Positions 31,812-44,184 of a DNA stretch of 64,000 nt are shown one piece after another. This DNA comes from Gnetum montanum. Lineage: Eukaryota; Streptophyta; Gnetopsida; Gnetales; Gnetaceae. The stretch covers positions 216,843-280,842 of the forward strand of contig MNCI01023827.1 in the NCBI GenBank assembly GCA_015680685.1. Reading direction: 5' to 3'. Each line of letters opens with the position of its first letter. Within the stretch, counting starts at the first letter, position 1. The position numbers and the translations under genes were made by a program. The notes beneath the pieces are model-generated. The model had not been told where the DNA came from. It did not search any database and saw only the letters and a list, made by a program, of their open reading frames with translations.

Positions 31812-34338
31812 ATGTCCCAAAAAGAGAAGGACAAGAAGGACCTTTGTAGGGTGCAAGCAAATTCCCAAGAGGTGACAAAGGCTGACTAGGAGAACAAGGT
31901 CCACCAGTCGAGTATGAAGAGTAAGAGGCCCAGTCGTTTAGCATTCATCAAGAGGCTATTGCTACAGGCTAGTCAGCCCAAGTGTAGGCTATAGAACCAT
32001 AGGCTTTAGTGCAAGGAAAACACCTCATGTTGTCCCAAGAATGCCTCCAAGCCATCCAAGAGAGATCCATGTTGACCATTGTCATTGTGGAAATGAACTT
32101 CGGGTCATTGATGGCATTTGTCCTTAAGGTGATGAGAACTTAGCTTCAAGTGTTGCCTCTATGACACATCCTCTCTAAAAGGGGGGAATAGTACCTCATT
32201 TAGACGTACCAATTTTGGCATAATAAGGAAGAGGGCACCATTGTCAACATTGGTGGAATCTTTATCTCTTTTTTAGTTAAGGCCATTGTAGAGGCTCTGA
32301 ACATACAAAATGTGGGAGACAAGGTAGCACATCTATCCACAAGATTTGATGTAGAAACAAGGAAGATATGGCTAAAGACAACATATAACAAAGAAAACAA
32401 AATATATAGTGAGTTGACTCTAGAAGAGAGGATTTATTTCAAAATTGACACATACTACCTCTTTCTAACTAAAGGGCTCAATAGAATATCAACCTATGGA
32501 GCCAAAGGAAGTGCAATCATGATTGGTAAATACAATTTCAATCTTGCCTAGTTGTACTTCATAGAGATTCAAAGGCAATTTGAGAAAAGAAAGGAGGGGA
32601 AGCTGACATTTCCATTTCATTGCCTAATTAGAAAGTTGTGTAAGCACATCGAAATCTTGGGTTACACTAATGACGTACCTAAGAGGGCTCAAAATGCTTC
32701 TTTTTCTGAGTTGCTCAAACAAACAACACTAAGGAAAGACCTTTTTGATTAGAAAGAACTAGAGAAGGAGCCAAAATAAGAATAAAAAAAGGAGCTTGAG
32801 CAAGAACTAGTGTAACAATGAGAGAATCAAGTTCCACTATCACCACTGCAAGATTAGAGGCTCAAAATGAGCCATCTACAAAGAATAGCTAAAACTCTTA
32901 ATTGGGGAATTAGGGATGAATCAAACCTATTCTGAGTCATCAATGATGCCATGTAGCCTATAGTTTTTGCCAATCCATTAAGGAGGTAGATTTCTTTACA
33001 ATCAAGAGGAGAAGCCTAATGGTCATAGTAGATCTCTGGAAATACTGCATCTTTTCAAGTGGTTCTTGTAATGAGAGAAGGTGCCACAATCATGATCATG
33101 TAACACTAAGATGTGGTAGGCACAACAGAAGTTATCATAGACCACATTAAAGAATCCTTTAATGTGCCTATTGTGCCCCCAATGGAGTTGACTAAAACTA
33201 AAGATGCACAAATGTTAGCTGGGACATCAATGACTTCTAAAGCTCATAAGGATGTGCTTGACAGATTGTTGTAGATTGGGCAAGTTTTAACAACTCTTTT
33301 CAACATCCCTAGTGATGTCACTATAGTACAATTTAACCTCATTTCCACAAAAAGAAAATTGGTCATTACAGAGACTAGGGTAGAGCATGCAAAAGGAAAA
33401 GTGCACAAACTATAGTATGAGGTCGTCACCTTGAGAGTTGAGAGAAGGGATCCTTCCCAATTTATTGTGCTTGACCAGTTGGAACAATTTCAAACATAGT
33501 AGCTAGGATGATTGATTAAATAGAATAAAGTTATTGAATAAGAAAAGGAGAAAGCGATCTGGAATACCTTAGCTGCTGAAGCCTAAGCATATGCTCATAC
33601 AAAGGCATTGATTACTACACTAGAGGAAAAAGAGTAGCTTGTTGCTAATAAAGCAAGATTGAACACTCTCAAGAAACAACAAAACATTTTGGAAGAAAGT
33701 ATCCACAAGTTTAGGGAGCAACTGGTGAGGATCAACTAAGATATAAGTAGATTGGCCATAGAGAATTGAGCGAGGTGCATGTAGTATGCCAAAAGTTTGC
33801 GATTGAAATAAGCATGTGGTAAAATGAGGCTAAGAAGCATAAGAAGCTAAAAGAACACTTCCAAGAACACATTGGCATGTACAAATAGATTAATGAAAAA
33901 TAAACCCATATAATGAAGGGCTACATCAGTTCCATGTCAGCGTAGAATCTTCATTGGTAGCCCATTTTGGGTAGCTATGCCTTGGTCCACCAAGTGGAAG
34001 TAAAGAACAAGGACTTGTAGATTAAAGATTTGAAAGAGTATGTGGCATTAACTAACCTTCACTATCTTGACCTTACCATGTTAACAGCAGGTCGGCCCAG
34101 AAATGAGTTGGAACAACAAGTAGCAGCCACCTATGCCTTATATGAAAAAAAGTTTGTAGATAGGAAATATGTTCTACAAAAACTCCACATGGCAAACTTA
34201 GAATTAGAAATAATTAAGGCTCGCTACCATGGGAAAAGAGATGTAGCCTCGAACCTAGCCAAGAGATTAATAAATTATCATGAATTAAGAAAAAACATTA
34301 GAGCTTTCGAGGAGGAACGGAGGGAGTTTGCAGCATGA
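31812..34338 (+). pseudogene. Element C third gene: coiled-coil ORF (broken)
   Basis: It runs from ATG 31812 (MSQKEKDKKDLCRV) to TGA 34336-34338, about 840 codons with many stops and at least one frameshift before 32312. The region 32312-32752 holds a globular part (NRISTYGAKGSAIMIGKY, FPFHCLIRKLC). From about 33.2 kb onward it is mostly charged and leucine-rich; the last open part (34030-34338) has NELEQQVAATYALYEKKF and later ELRKNIRAFEEERREFAA, typical of a coiled coil. The D copy has the same order and the same stop context (gcagcatgata). Function is unknown; a structural or nucleic-acid-binding role is only a guess. Confidence 0.75.
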
Positions 34339-34734
34339 TATGTGAAAGTGAATCAGATGTTCCCACAACTATCATGTCCATGGGATGTACTGGTTCCAAC
34401 ACAAATTGGATCATTAGCCTCGATGGTACATGATCCAAGAATAGAGGGGAGAAGTCGTAGGTGCTCCTAAATTGCTATAAATTCCAAAAGCCTAACGACA
34501 AAGAGAAGCAACCAATGGAAGAGCCATTGCCTCCGAGAACTACATGAGCTTCCCCAATTTTATTTTTTTATCATTTTGTGTGCATTTTTGTAAAACACCA
34601 CTACGACATGGAAGAGTTAATTTGTGTGTTTATTTAAGTTAGTCAATAGTCACATACCTTCCCAATATTTTGTAAAGAACTTGTTCCTTATTTTGTTTAA
34701 CTCAAAAATGAGTTTTCATTTAGTTGTAGGGGTA
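34339..34734 (+). other. 3' end of element C before the LTR
   Basis: Noncoding. It shares aagcctaacgac...agaagccaatgga-type segments with D (21.5-21.6 kb) and ttgtaaagaactt with A and B. It ends in a purine run, taggggta (34727-34734). Confidence 0.75.
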
Positions 34735-35581
34735 TGATGAGTCATGTTTTGTAGGGCTATGATATTGAGTATTCAATATCGAGGCACAACCTCTAATGTT
34801 GGGGATTCCATATGGCCTCTGTCGTGCTAGCCTATAAATACCACACTTGTGTGCATGGTTAAGAGCAGTAGAAAGAAGAAGAAGTAGAGAAGTTTTGTTA
34901 GTTTTTTTCCAATGCATGCCTACAATGTGATGTTAAGTGATTGTACGACATCCTTATTTGAGTATAACATAATTAGACATGTTACATGTTTGACAATAAA
35001 GATTGAGATTATTTCCATCATTGTAGCATTCACTTAGCTTTATTATTATTTTTAATTACTTAAGTGCTTGCTGTTTTCCATAGTTAATGTTTATCATTTA
35101 TTTCTCTTTATTATTTTTTGTCATTAAGAAGAATGAGTACAACTAATCACGAGCGCTTAAGTGTAAGTACTTGGTAACCTAGTAGTGTTATTATTTGGTA
35201 CGCATAGTAATGGTACACTTGGTAATCCCAGTGGTAGTTATGTGAAGTCCAAGGTGTGTACTGAAGCTTAGGAATGAATACTCGTCGCACATAGGCTAGT
35301 TTAAACTTTACTTTGCATTGTTAATTAGCTTAATTAATTAATTTCATTATTATCATTAGGAGTAGCATAAGGTTAAAACAACATCAATTATCATATGCAT
35401 CACTTCGGACTAAACCATACATGACAAAGCTACCACTAGTCCAAGTGGGAAGATAGTGAACTATGATCAAGAAATAAGGATCTAGATGTCGCAACTAGTC
35501 CCATCCATAGAATTCAACCAGATCATGTGTGAACGCTTGTGATTAGTATGGTTGGGTATAGGGGTACCTCGTTGCTCATCA
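34735..35581 (+). repeat. 3' LTR of element C
   Basis: 847 bp, paired with 26354-27180. TATA near 34835; ends ctcgttgctcatca. Confidence 0.92.
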
Positions 35582-35586
35582 GCAGG

Positions 35587-36660
35587 GATTGTAGAAAATG
35601 GGATGTGAGGTGTCTTACCATAGTTAAAATGAATTCTATGTGTAATGCATGGTTAAGATGATCATTAGCCTTTTTGCCAATATCTAAACTACCTCCATAC
35701 CACTTACCAATGACTATCATGACTACAAGAAGACATTATAACTTAGCAATGAAGTAAAATGATGGAATTTATTAACAACATAATTTATTTAAAAGAAGAC
35801 TTGGACATTGGATAGAGGAGTGCCTTCAGGCATGGGTTACATGTCTTTCTAGCTCCATAACCAATGTGAGTCCAAGAAACCTTAAAATCTCTGAGAAGTT
35901 ACCTACCTTTAGGTGTGAGTAACATGTCTTTTTAATGACATGTTAAGACATCACTTTTTTTAGAACACACTTTCATTTTTCGTTAGAACTCAAGTAAATA
36001 ATATAACTTAATAGCAGGATAGGACTCATAGTAGTAGCTTTAGGGAATCCACAAATCTCATTGATGTCACACCCCTTTCATTCCTACTTGGTTCCTCCCT
36101 TTTCCATTTAGGCATAATGATCATTAATTTATTTTAGTTTTATTATGAGAAGAATGTCATTATGTCCATGGTAAGAACCTCTTATTATTGGAAATGAGTA
36201 GATGGATGATGTGGTCTCACTGTATATATAATCAAATTTTTAATGATTTGATAACATAGGGTGAAATTCTCATTATTTTAACTACATCTTGTTTATTTCT
36301 TTACACTTTATTAGAAAAATCCAAAAAAGTATGGACATGAGAAATGGTAAAATTATAGAAGAATGAGAAACAAGTAATAATAGAAAAATGTATAAGGAAT
36401 TTGAAAGATATTTAAGAATGAAAAGTTAATAAGAAATGTGAAAAGTATGAAAGAACTAAAAAGATATTAAATAATGTAAAATTTGGTAAGAAATGTGAAA
36501 AGTATAAAAAAAATGTAAAAATGGTGTTTGGTGCCTGAGTGTAAAAATTGACACCCTCATGAATATTATCAAAAATGAAAACTTGGAGGATTGAATAGGT
36601 AGTGAGTGGTCTAGTATGCAAGGTTTAATCTTTAGAGTAGGGAAAGTCATGAAATGGTTT
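35587..36660 (-). other. Element D 3' noncoding region, right piece
   Basis: The minus strand holds a T-rich repeat stretch (36.40-36.55 kb) like those after integrase in B and C, then the collinear segments seen in C, then two copies of the conserved motif (35823-35850 and 35905-35934). It joins 26353 after removal of C. Confidence 0.78.
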
Positions 36661-37850
36661 GACTTGTTGAATATTGATGAAGATAAGTTTCTATGGATCA
36701 GTTGAATGATAAATCTTCATGACATCTGATTGATATGTACCATGGATAATATAAGATCATTCGTATAAGGTTTGAAACTTTGTCTTTAGTGGAACAAGAT
36801 TTGGATTATAGTATAGGAGTTTATCTCTAGGCTTGATGGATACTTGTCTAATTTTAGCATCATGTCTTCATTTGGAATACTTTTTATGGATTTTATTACT
36901 TATTTGAGCTACTAATCAATTTTCATCTAAGAGATTAAGATTCATTAATCATTTTTATGGGCTAATTCTAAGTCTAGGTCAAGTTTGCAAGTAGTTACAA
37001 GGGTATCTAATTCTACTTGGATTGGCACAATAGACAATTTTCCATAAACTAATTCATATGGTGAATACCCTATAGGAAGCTTGTAAGTTGATTGGTATGT
37101 CCATAAAGCATCATTAAGTTTAGTGCTATAGTTCTTACTATATCTATTAACAGTTCTAATTAATATTCATGTAATTTCCCTATTTGTTACTTCGGCTTGA
37201 CCATTTGCATGGGGGTGATAAGGTGTAATTAATTTATCGTTAACTCCAAGTTGTTGCATTAGCTTCTTGAATGTAGCTTCAGTGAAATGAGTTCAATTGT
37301 ATGATATTAATATTCATGGTACTCAAAATCTATTTACCACATGTTATTAAAAAAATTTTGTAACTATTATGGCTGTGCAATCGTTAACTGCAGCTACTTC
37401 TACCCACTTAGTACAATAGTTAACAATTATGATAATATAGAACTTTCCATTTGACATTAGTATGATGGACCCCATAAAGTCAATTTTCCAAATGTCAAAT
37501 GGTTCTAATGGTTGTATCCACTATTATGGCCCTTCGTTTTTAGTTGTTGGTCCTCCATTCCTTTCGCATCTTTCATAAGATTGTGTAAAGTAGTGTGCAT
37601 CCCTGAATATGGTAGGCCAAAAGTAACTTTCCATCATTAATTTTAGTGTTGTTTGTCATCTTGCATAGTGACCACCACATAGTCTTTCATATGTATCTTG
37701 TATAACTCTTTGTTGATTCTCTTCTAGAACACACCATCATATTAACCCATTAGTAGATATCTTATACAAATTTCCAGTAATTTCCATGTATCATTTTACT
37801 CTGTGAAGAAATTGTTCTTTTTTCTTTTCATGCCATTCAATAGGAAGCTT
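36661..37850 (-). pseudogene. Element D integrase (broken)
   Basis: The minus strand reads PFDIWKIDFMG (first aspartate kept), MSNGKFYIII, TKWVEVAAVNDC, then ILISYN...THF where the second aspartate is tyrosine, then PYHPHANGQAEVTNREI with the glutamate. The C-terminal part includes KLNDALWTYQS and PIGYSPYELVYGKL. Several stops. Confidence 0.85.
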
Positions 37851-37879
37851 TTATATGGTTAGATATATCATGTAATCAG

Positions 37880-39480
37880 TAATCCATGACTTTACTACTG
37901 AATCTACAACCATTACAGTCTTTGTAAATAAATTTTCATCTAGAAATTGGTTTGATAATGGTTCCTCATTTTCTTAAGTTTTCCATCTTAATCTTGATAG
38001 GTGATCAGCAACAACATTTTTAGTTTCTTTTCTGTTGATCATTGAAATGTCAAATTCTTGTAAGATGATAAGCCATCTTATGACTCTTGGACTTACCATT
38101 GGTTTGTTCATTAGAAATTTGATCGCAATGTGGTTTGTATGAACATAGATAGGATACCCAAACACATAATATCTAAACTTTTCATGTGCATATACCATAA
38201 CCATAAACTCCTTTTCTATAGTGGTATAGTTAAGTTGTGCTCTGGTAGTGCTTTGATTGGCATAGTGTATGTAATATGGATGTTTTTAATCATCAAGTTG
38301 AATCAAAACTACTCCCAATGCCTAGTTTGAAGCATCAATCATAATGTGAAAAGGCTTAGACTAATCTAGAGCTTGAAGAATTGATGTCTTAATCAATTTC
38401 TATTTGAGGCTCTTAAATGGTTTATCACATTGTTTAAACCACTAGAATGGTGCATCTTTCTTTGTTAGTTCAACAAGTGGCTTTGTAATCTTTGAGAATT
38501 TTTCAATGAATCTTCTATAGTATCCCATATGGCCAAGGAATGATCTAACATCCATAATTATTTGTGGCCTTTTAGTGATGTTTTAGATAACTCTAATCTT
38601 ATCTAGATCTACCTCAATTTCTTTGTAGAATACCTTATGTCCTAGAATTACATCATCCTAGACTATTAGATGGTTGTTTTTTCAATTGAGCTTCAAATTA
38701 ATTTCAACGCATGTTTTCAAAATTTTCTTTAATTGATCCAAAGCTTGTTTGAAATCAAGCTTGTATGTAGAAAAATCGTCCATGAATACTTTAACTCCAT
38801 TGTTAATATGTTTTTGCAGCATACTAAGTATAAGTCTTTAAAAGGTGGTGGGAGCATTACACAGGCCAAATGATATTTTCTTGTATGCAAATGTTCTCCA
38901 TAGACTAGTGAATGCAATTTTTCCTTAATCCTCTAATGTGATATAGATCTAATTATATTAGTTGTATCAATTTAAGAAGCTATAGTACTAATGTCCCGAA
39001 ATGATATTTAGAACTTGGTCAACAAATGGTAAGGGAAAATGGTCATTGAATGTTGCCATAATTGGAAATTTATATAGACCCTTCACTTGTAATCCTTCTT
39101 TGGAACAATGACTAATGGGCTAACCCATTCACTATCTACAATAGGATAGATGAACCTTGTTTTAAATAGCTTTTCCAATTTCTTTTTGACAATTTCCTTA
39201 AGCTTTGGTTTAAATCTTCATTAAGGTTGGCTTTGTGGTTTAGTAGCTAGATTAGTATAGGTTTGATGTTAACATATGCAAGGATCAATGCTAGTGATCT
39301 TGTCATAAGACCATGCAAATGTAGTTGTCCATTTGTTCATCACTTCCAATAATTTTCTCTTCTGTTCTTTATTAAGACTGGCATTTATGATTATCGATTT
39401 TTTATTGTTAAGGAAAGCATATTCAAGTAGAGTTGGTAGGGCTTTTAATTTTAGTAGTTTTGGTTCTTTTATAACTTAGT
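37880..39480 (-). pseudogene. Element D reverse transcriptase and RNase H (broken)
   Basis: RT on the minus strand includes the fingers/palm segments near 38.9-39.15 kb. The active site VFMDDFSTY (near 38780) keeps both aspartates. RNase H and connection are at 37974-38330 (YAHEKFRYYVFGYPIYVHTN, MINRKETKNVVADHLSRLRW). Frames are interrupted throughout. Confidence 0.87.
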
Positions 39481-39949
39481 GTAGGAAGGTTGTCTTAGTA
39501 TATGTTCTAGTTTATCAATTTCTTCAATATAGGCACTCATGATTTTGTCCACTAGTTCCATGCATATGTTAGACTTTGATTCTTCTTCATTGATCAACCA
39601 TTGGGTGCCTTCATATTTGGTGGCTGCTACATACAAACACTGTTGTACACACATGTCTTGAACACATATGTTACATGCTATGATGACATTGTGTCTTGTT
39701 GTCTAGATTCTCTAAACACAATTACACCTATTATCAGTATATGAGATACATGGAACTCTATGTGTTTGAATTATTTCAACTTCCTCTTCTTTAAAAATTC
39801 CCAAGGATAAGTCTTTGATTCCCAACTTAGCATCCACGATGCCAAGCCAAGCTCTTCCCTTGATGATAGTAAATTCAACTTTATTCTTCCCTATGTGGAT
39901 AACTAGAAAATTAGTAAGATATGACTAACCACTTATAGTAGTTACTACA

Positions 39950-40260
39950 TCTCTCACTTGCCCAAGTGGGATGGTAGTTGACTAGTTTGCTAGCTCTAGT
40001 TAGAGGTTACTTTTCTTCAATGGAGGAAGATTCTAGGCCTTATACATGTCTTGAAAGATAAGATTAACTTTTAACCGAGAATCTAGTAAAGCCTTACATG
40101 ATTTATGTCCTACTATTTGGAGATGGAATAAAGGGCTTCCTAGATCTGTTCTTTTTTTGGGAAGTACTCCTACTCTAATCCAATGTGTGATTGTCTGTGT
40201 GAGCATGATAGTAGTTAAGTTCTTTAATGCTGATATTGAAAGCATAATGTTCTTTTGAGG
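39950..40260 (-). pseudogene. Element D aspartic protease (broken)
   Basis: An open piece at 40033-40245 has GSPLFHLQIVGHKSCKALLD followed by S-R where A and B have S-G, then KVNLIFQDMYKA. The active-site aspartate and serine remain but the glycine is lost. Confidence 0.82.
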
Positions 40261-40799
40261 ATCTTATGTAGATGGTGTAGAGTTAGATGAAGTTCCTATC
40301 CTTCAAATCTTTTCTGGGCTTACCCTAAAGAAGGGATGTTTCCTAGATCTTAGTTCACTTGTTGTCATGTTCTCTTGTGTAGTGATTACCCTAGTGGCAC
40401 TTTTTTGCTATGTTGTGTGGAAAATTCTCCTTGTATGACTAGTGGTGGTATTGATGGTAATGGATTTGAAGCTTGATATGAGAGGCCTGGTGCTAGTAGA
40501 GATGTGTAAGGGTGAGGATCCATGCATGATTTTGTGGGTTTGTGGTATTTAGGTGAATAGTAGGAAGAGGAAGTATGAACAAAAGTATTTCTAGGGGAGA
40601 TAGAACATTGTACATAGTATTCACAGGGATCTAGTTATCTATATGGATATTGTTGTCTTAACAGTGGCATTCCCCATGACTATGGTTGTTGCTATTGTTG
40701 AGGATAAGCCCTACTTAGATAGTATGGTTTTTTGTAAGGCAATTTAAAATTACCTTGTAGATAAGGCAATTGCTTAGGCTTTTGTTTCTTACAAAATTT

Positions 40800-42754
40800 T
40801 CAGATTGAGCACATACATCCTAGACTGTTGTAAGTGGCTCATGATAGGACAACATCCCTTAGGATGTTTGTATTGACACACTTTATAACCTATGTCATCT
40901 TCTAAGATTGAGTCCATTATTTTCTCTATCATAGAAACTTTTCCTTTGTTTTTATAGTTGTCATGTGCATTTTTCTTTATCTTCTTTGTATTCTTATTTT
41001 AGTTGAAGGCTTGTTCAGTTCTTTCCTCTACTATCTTGAGTGCTGTAGCAAATTTCTCATCAATGGAATTTCACATTTTCTCTACCTTTGTTGCAATATC
41101 ATTTACTAATTTTTAGATGGGTAGAGTCTTTCATTGAATTGCACTTTCTAATGTTTCTTCTTTTTGTGTTTCACATATCCTCATATCTCTTTTTTTTTTC
41201 TTTTTGATAAATGGGTCTCTATTATATTCTTTAGTTGATTCCCTTTTTTGTAGCTTCCCTTCTTCTTTTGCCACATGGTTTATCAACCATTGGATTTGAT
41301 GAGCTGTTATCTTAGATAATTTGCCTTGGGCGTATACTCCAAGTATTTCTCTTGTGTTTTTCCTTAGCCCATTGATAATATGTTGTAGTTGTTCCCATTG
41401 AGAAAATTTATGGCATGGGCACCTAAGTAATAATGAGTAATACCTACCCATTGCTGCATCAAGGGATTCATGTATCCCTTGTTTCCATTCTTGGATTTGT
41501 TTTCTTAGATTTAATGCTCTTGAGTAAGTTTGATACTTATCATTAAAAAGTTCTAGCATGGCACTCCATCTTTGAATTTATTCCAATTCTAAGGATCTAT
41601 ACTAGTTCTCTGCTTTCATTATGAGTGTTCTAGAAAATAACTTTAGTTTCTACCAATCATTATCTATATTTTATTGGGGTGCAAGCATCATGGAAGGCTT
41701 GAAGATGGTGTTGTGGATCTTCATTATATTTGCCTTCAAATTTTGGGATATTGTTCACGTCAAGTCACTTGATGCGACTATCCCTTAAATGCCTAGTACA
41801 AATGTACACTGCTTCTTTGATGTTAATAATATTTCAAGTGGCTAATAGGGGTTCTTCATAGTCTATAGGTTCATAAGATCCATTGTAGTGGTAACCCCTT
41901 AATTGTTCATGATGCTTTCTTCTTTTATTTTTTATCCTTTCTCCTTTTTCTTCGTGGTCATCTTTTTGTTCATCAGGATGTCTTCTTTTGTTTGCATGTC
42001 TCTCATGACCTTTTCTTATTTTTCCATTGTGATCTGTTGGTCTTGGTTTCCTCTTATCAAAATATGTTAATGAATGTAAGGAAGAAGATGGAGGAGTTGG
42101 AGAACGGTGTCGACTAGTTCTCCTTTTGTGACTCCTTAATTCATCTCTTCTGAATCCATTAGAGGTCTTAAGCCTTGAATTCCTCCTAAGTTTAGAGTCC
42201 ACCTTATTTCTTCTAGGGGTTTTCACAAGAGGTGAATGTAGCTTTATTTTGACAAGATCTTCAATACAGATTACTAATGTCTAGGAATGAGATCCATGAG
42301 TCTAATAAAATTTGTTAGCTTAGAATGGAGCATCTTCTTTTGCTTCAAGAACAACTATTTGCGGTGCCTTCTTTCCTTTGTCTTGTTCTTATCTTGCTTT
42401 TATAATAGCATTCCTTCTTTCTTGAGCCACTATTGCCTGTTATGGTATGGTCATGTTTTTGGTAATTTGATATCCTTCTTGCACATGGCCAAGATCTGAT
42501 CTCATGAGGGCTACTTGAAGCATTAATGGTGTTAAAAATTTGGGGGATAGGATAACATTACCCTGTAAGTCTCTCCATCTGAGTTGTTCAACTTTGTGGA
42601 AAATGAATATAAAATCAAGATAATAAGGATAAGTATGAGCATATGAAAATTTGGTTTGAACCGATGCACTCCAATCTTCTTCACTGTAATATTTGTCATG
42701 ACTTTTATTAAGATTAATAATAGTTGGAGATTTTATTTTACTTGTGGAAGCCAT
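40800..42754 (-). pseudogene. Element D gag (broken)
   Basis: ATG at 42754 (MASTSKIKSPTIINLNKSHD). A basic R/K/S-rich block lies at 41834-42226. The gag core is at 41131-41559 (MLELFNDKYQTYSRALNLRK, EQLQHIINGLRKNTREILGV). The zinc-knuckle-like motif near 40850-40900 reads VCQYKHPKGCC. Confidence 0.85.
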
Positions 42755-42879
42755 TTTAGTTTATTTGATGCTTAAGTGTGTGTATGATTTAAAAAATTAT
42801 TCTAAGTATGAAATATGTACTTTGTCATTCTTGATACAATGAACTATGTAAAATCAATTATCTAGCAAATATTAACACA

Positions 42880-42898
42880 TCCCTAGTAATAGTCCCAA
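42880..42898 (-). promoter_or_regulatory. Decayed primer-binding site of element D
   Basis: The minus strand reads TTGGGACTATTACTAGGGA directly inside the 5' LTR. It differs from A and B mostly by transitions. Confidence 0.65.
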
Positions 42899-43771
42899 TG
42901 ATGAGTGGTTGGATATTTCAACACTCAACCATACAGGTCACAAGTGTTCACACATAACCAAATCATAATTTTTAGATGGAAAATGTAAGTATACTAGTGA
43001 GTTAATGTTAAGTTCATGATCATTGTCTTCCCACTTAGAGTTAGCGAGGAGCAAACTATATGATTTAACTTTTAGTTAGGTACATGATGAGTTGATGTTG
43101 TTTGGCTTTAGGTAAGCTAAGTGTGAACATGATGAATGATTATGAATTGTAATTCTTAGTACAATGGAAATATAAATCTATTCTATCCTATGGAAATAAG
43201 TATCCATTCTTGGGTTTTTGTACATGACCTAGGCTAATGTAACTATTATTGGGATTACCAAGCAACTTTACTACTAAGCAAATCAAGCAAAGTCACTACT
43301 AGGTTACTGAAAAATTACACTTTACACTTAAAATAAATAAATAATTTGGCCTTACTAATAAACATTGGAATAGTAAATAATTTAAGGAATGTAAATGACT
43401 TAGTAAAAGTAAATATGATGGAAAGTAAATCTATGCCAAGGGATATGTTGCAATGATGAAGAAGAATCTTGATCTTTATTTCTGTTCATGAATTATGTCT
43501 AGGAACAATTCACTCGAATAAACATTCCATGCAATTGTAATTCACCACACTGTGGGCATTCACTCTAATTCTAACATTACAAAAGAAACTATAAGAATTT
43601 CGCTAATTATTAGGAAAAGCTTGTCTTTTTGATGTGATGGTGGGTTGCTATTTATATGCATGATCATGGCTCACTATATCGTACCTAAGATGACGTATAT
43701 AGAGCTACACTATTGTAACTATGATATTGTAGATATGATATCATTAGTATGCATGATACAGTGTTTTATCA
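42899..43771 (-). repeat. 5' LTR of element D
   Basis: 873 bp, tgatgagtggttggatattt...gtgttttatca on the + strand. TATA (tatttata on +, 43649-43656). GATATC-like units lie between it and the outer end (43695-43745). Confidence 0.87.
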
Positions 43772-43776
43772 ACATT

Positions 43777-44179
43777 TACCATGATGAGAAAGATCTTAGT
43801 GACATTATGAACATAATGGAACCATCACATTCAACCATGATAGTGCATTCATTGATGACTAGGAGGTATCGTAGCCTCTCATCCACTTATTTGCTCTTAT
43901 ATAATAATTTGGTGTACACAAGCTCTCATTGCATGGATTCTAGCAAGCACTTACACACTTGAAGCCAAACCATGCTCTTTGCCTAAATAGTGCATCGCTA
44001 GGAGACAATCTTCATTAACATCCTAAATGATGCTGAAAACTATGCTGATGCTACTATTGGTAATGATGGCACACAACATGCGATAGATGGGCAACACTCA
44101 ACATAATGGAATTTCATCCATGTTATGCCAAATGAAAATGACTCGATGAAGAACACCCATCCTCACTAACAACTTTTTG
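43777..44179. other. Unassigned DNA between elements D and B
   Basis: No gene recognised. This should join 16149 on the left (before D) and 55722 on the right (before B). Confidence 0.5.
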
Positions 44180-44184
44180 AAGGA

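Larger units (their letters stand above)
26354..35581 (+). mobile_element. Element C: non-autonomous Ty3/gypsy derivative lacking pol, nested in D
   Basis: 9228 bp between perfect target duplications GCAGG (26349-26353, 35582-35586). Order: 5' LTR, primer-binding site, gag, zinc-knuckle-like motif, a short protease-pol spacer, 3' noncoding region with two conserved motifs, internal promoter, leader intron, coiled-coil ORF, purine run and 3' LTR. Protease, RT, RNase H and integrase are absent. The order and the noncoding sequence follow element D closely, so C is best read as an internal-deletion derivative of a D-like parent that depended on enzymes from elsewhere. Its LTRs are of a different family from those of D. 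Confidence 0.92.
16155..43771 (-). mobile_element. Element D: large Athila-like retrotransposon with a third gene, split by nested insertions
   Basis: The 5' LTR is 42899-43771 and the 3' LTR is 16155-17017. Between them on the minus strand run gag, protease, RT, RNase H, integrase, a 3' region with two copies of the conserved motif, and a promoter-intron-ORF cassette. Three insertions with their own target duplications interrupt it: 26354-35581 (element C), 22613-23501 (solo LTR) and 17093-21338. Removing these leaves about 13.2 kb. Element C is collinear with D on both sides of each break, which is the main evidence that the pieces form one element. The flanks GCACT (16150-16154) and ACATT (43772-43776) differ by two transitions and may be a decayed target duplication. 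Confidence 0.8.

Noticed and set aside
42287-42499. Plus-strand open frame within element D gag
   Set aside because: It is the complement of gag on the minus strand and has no independent support.
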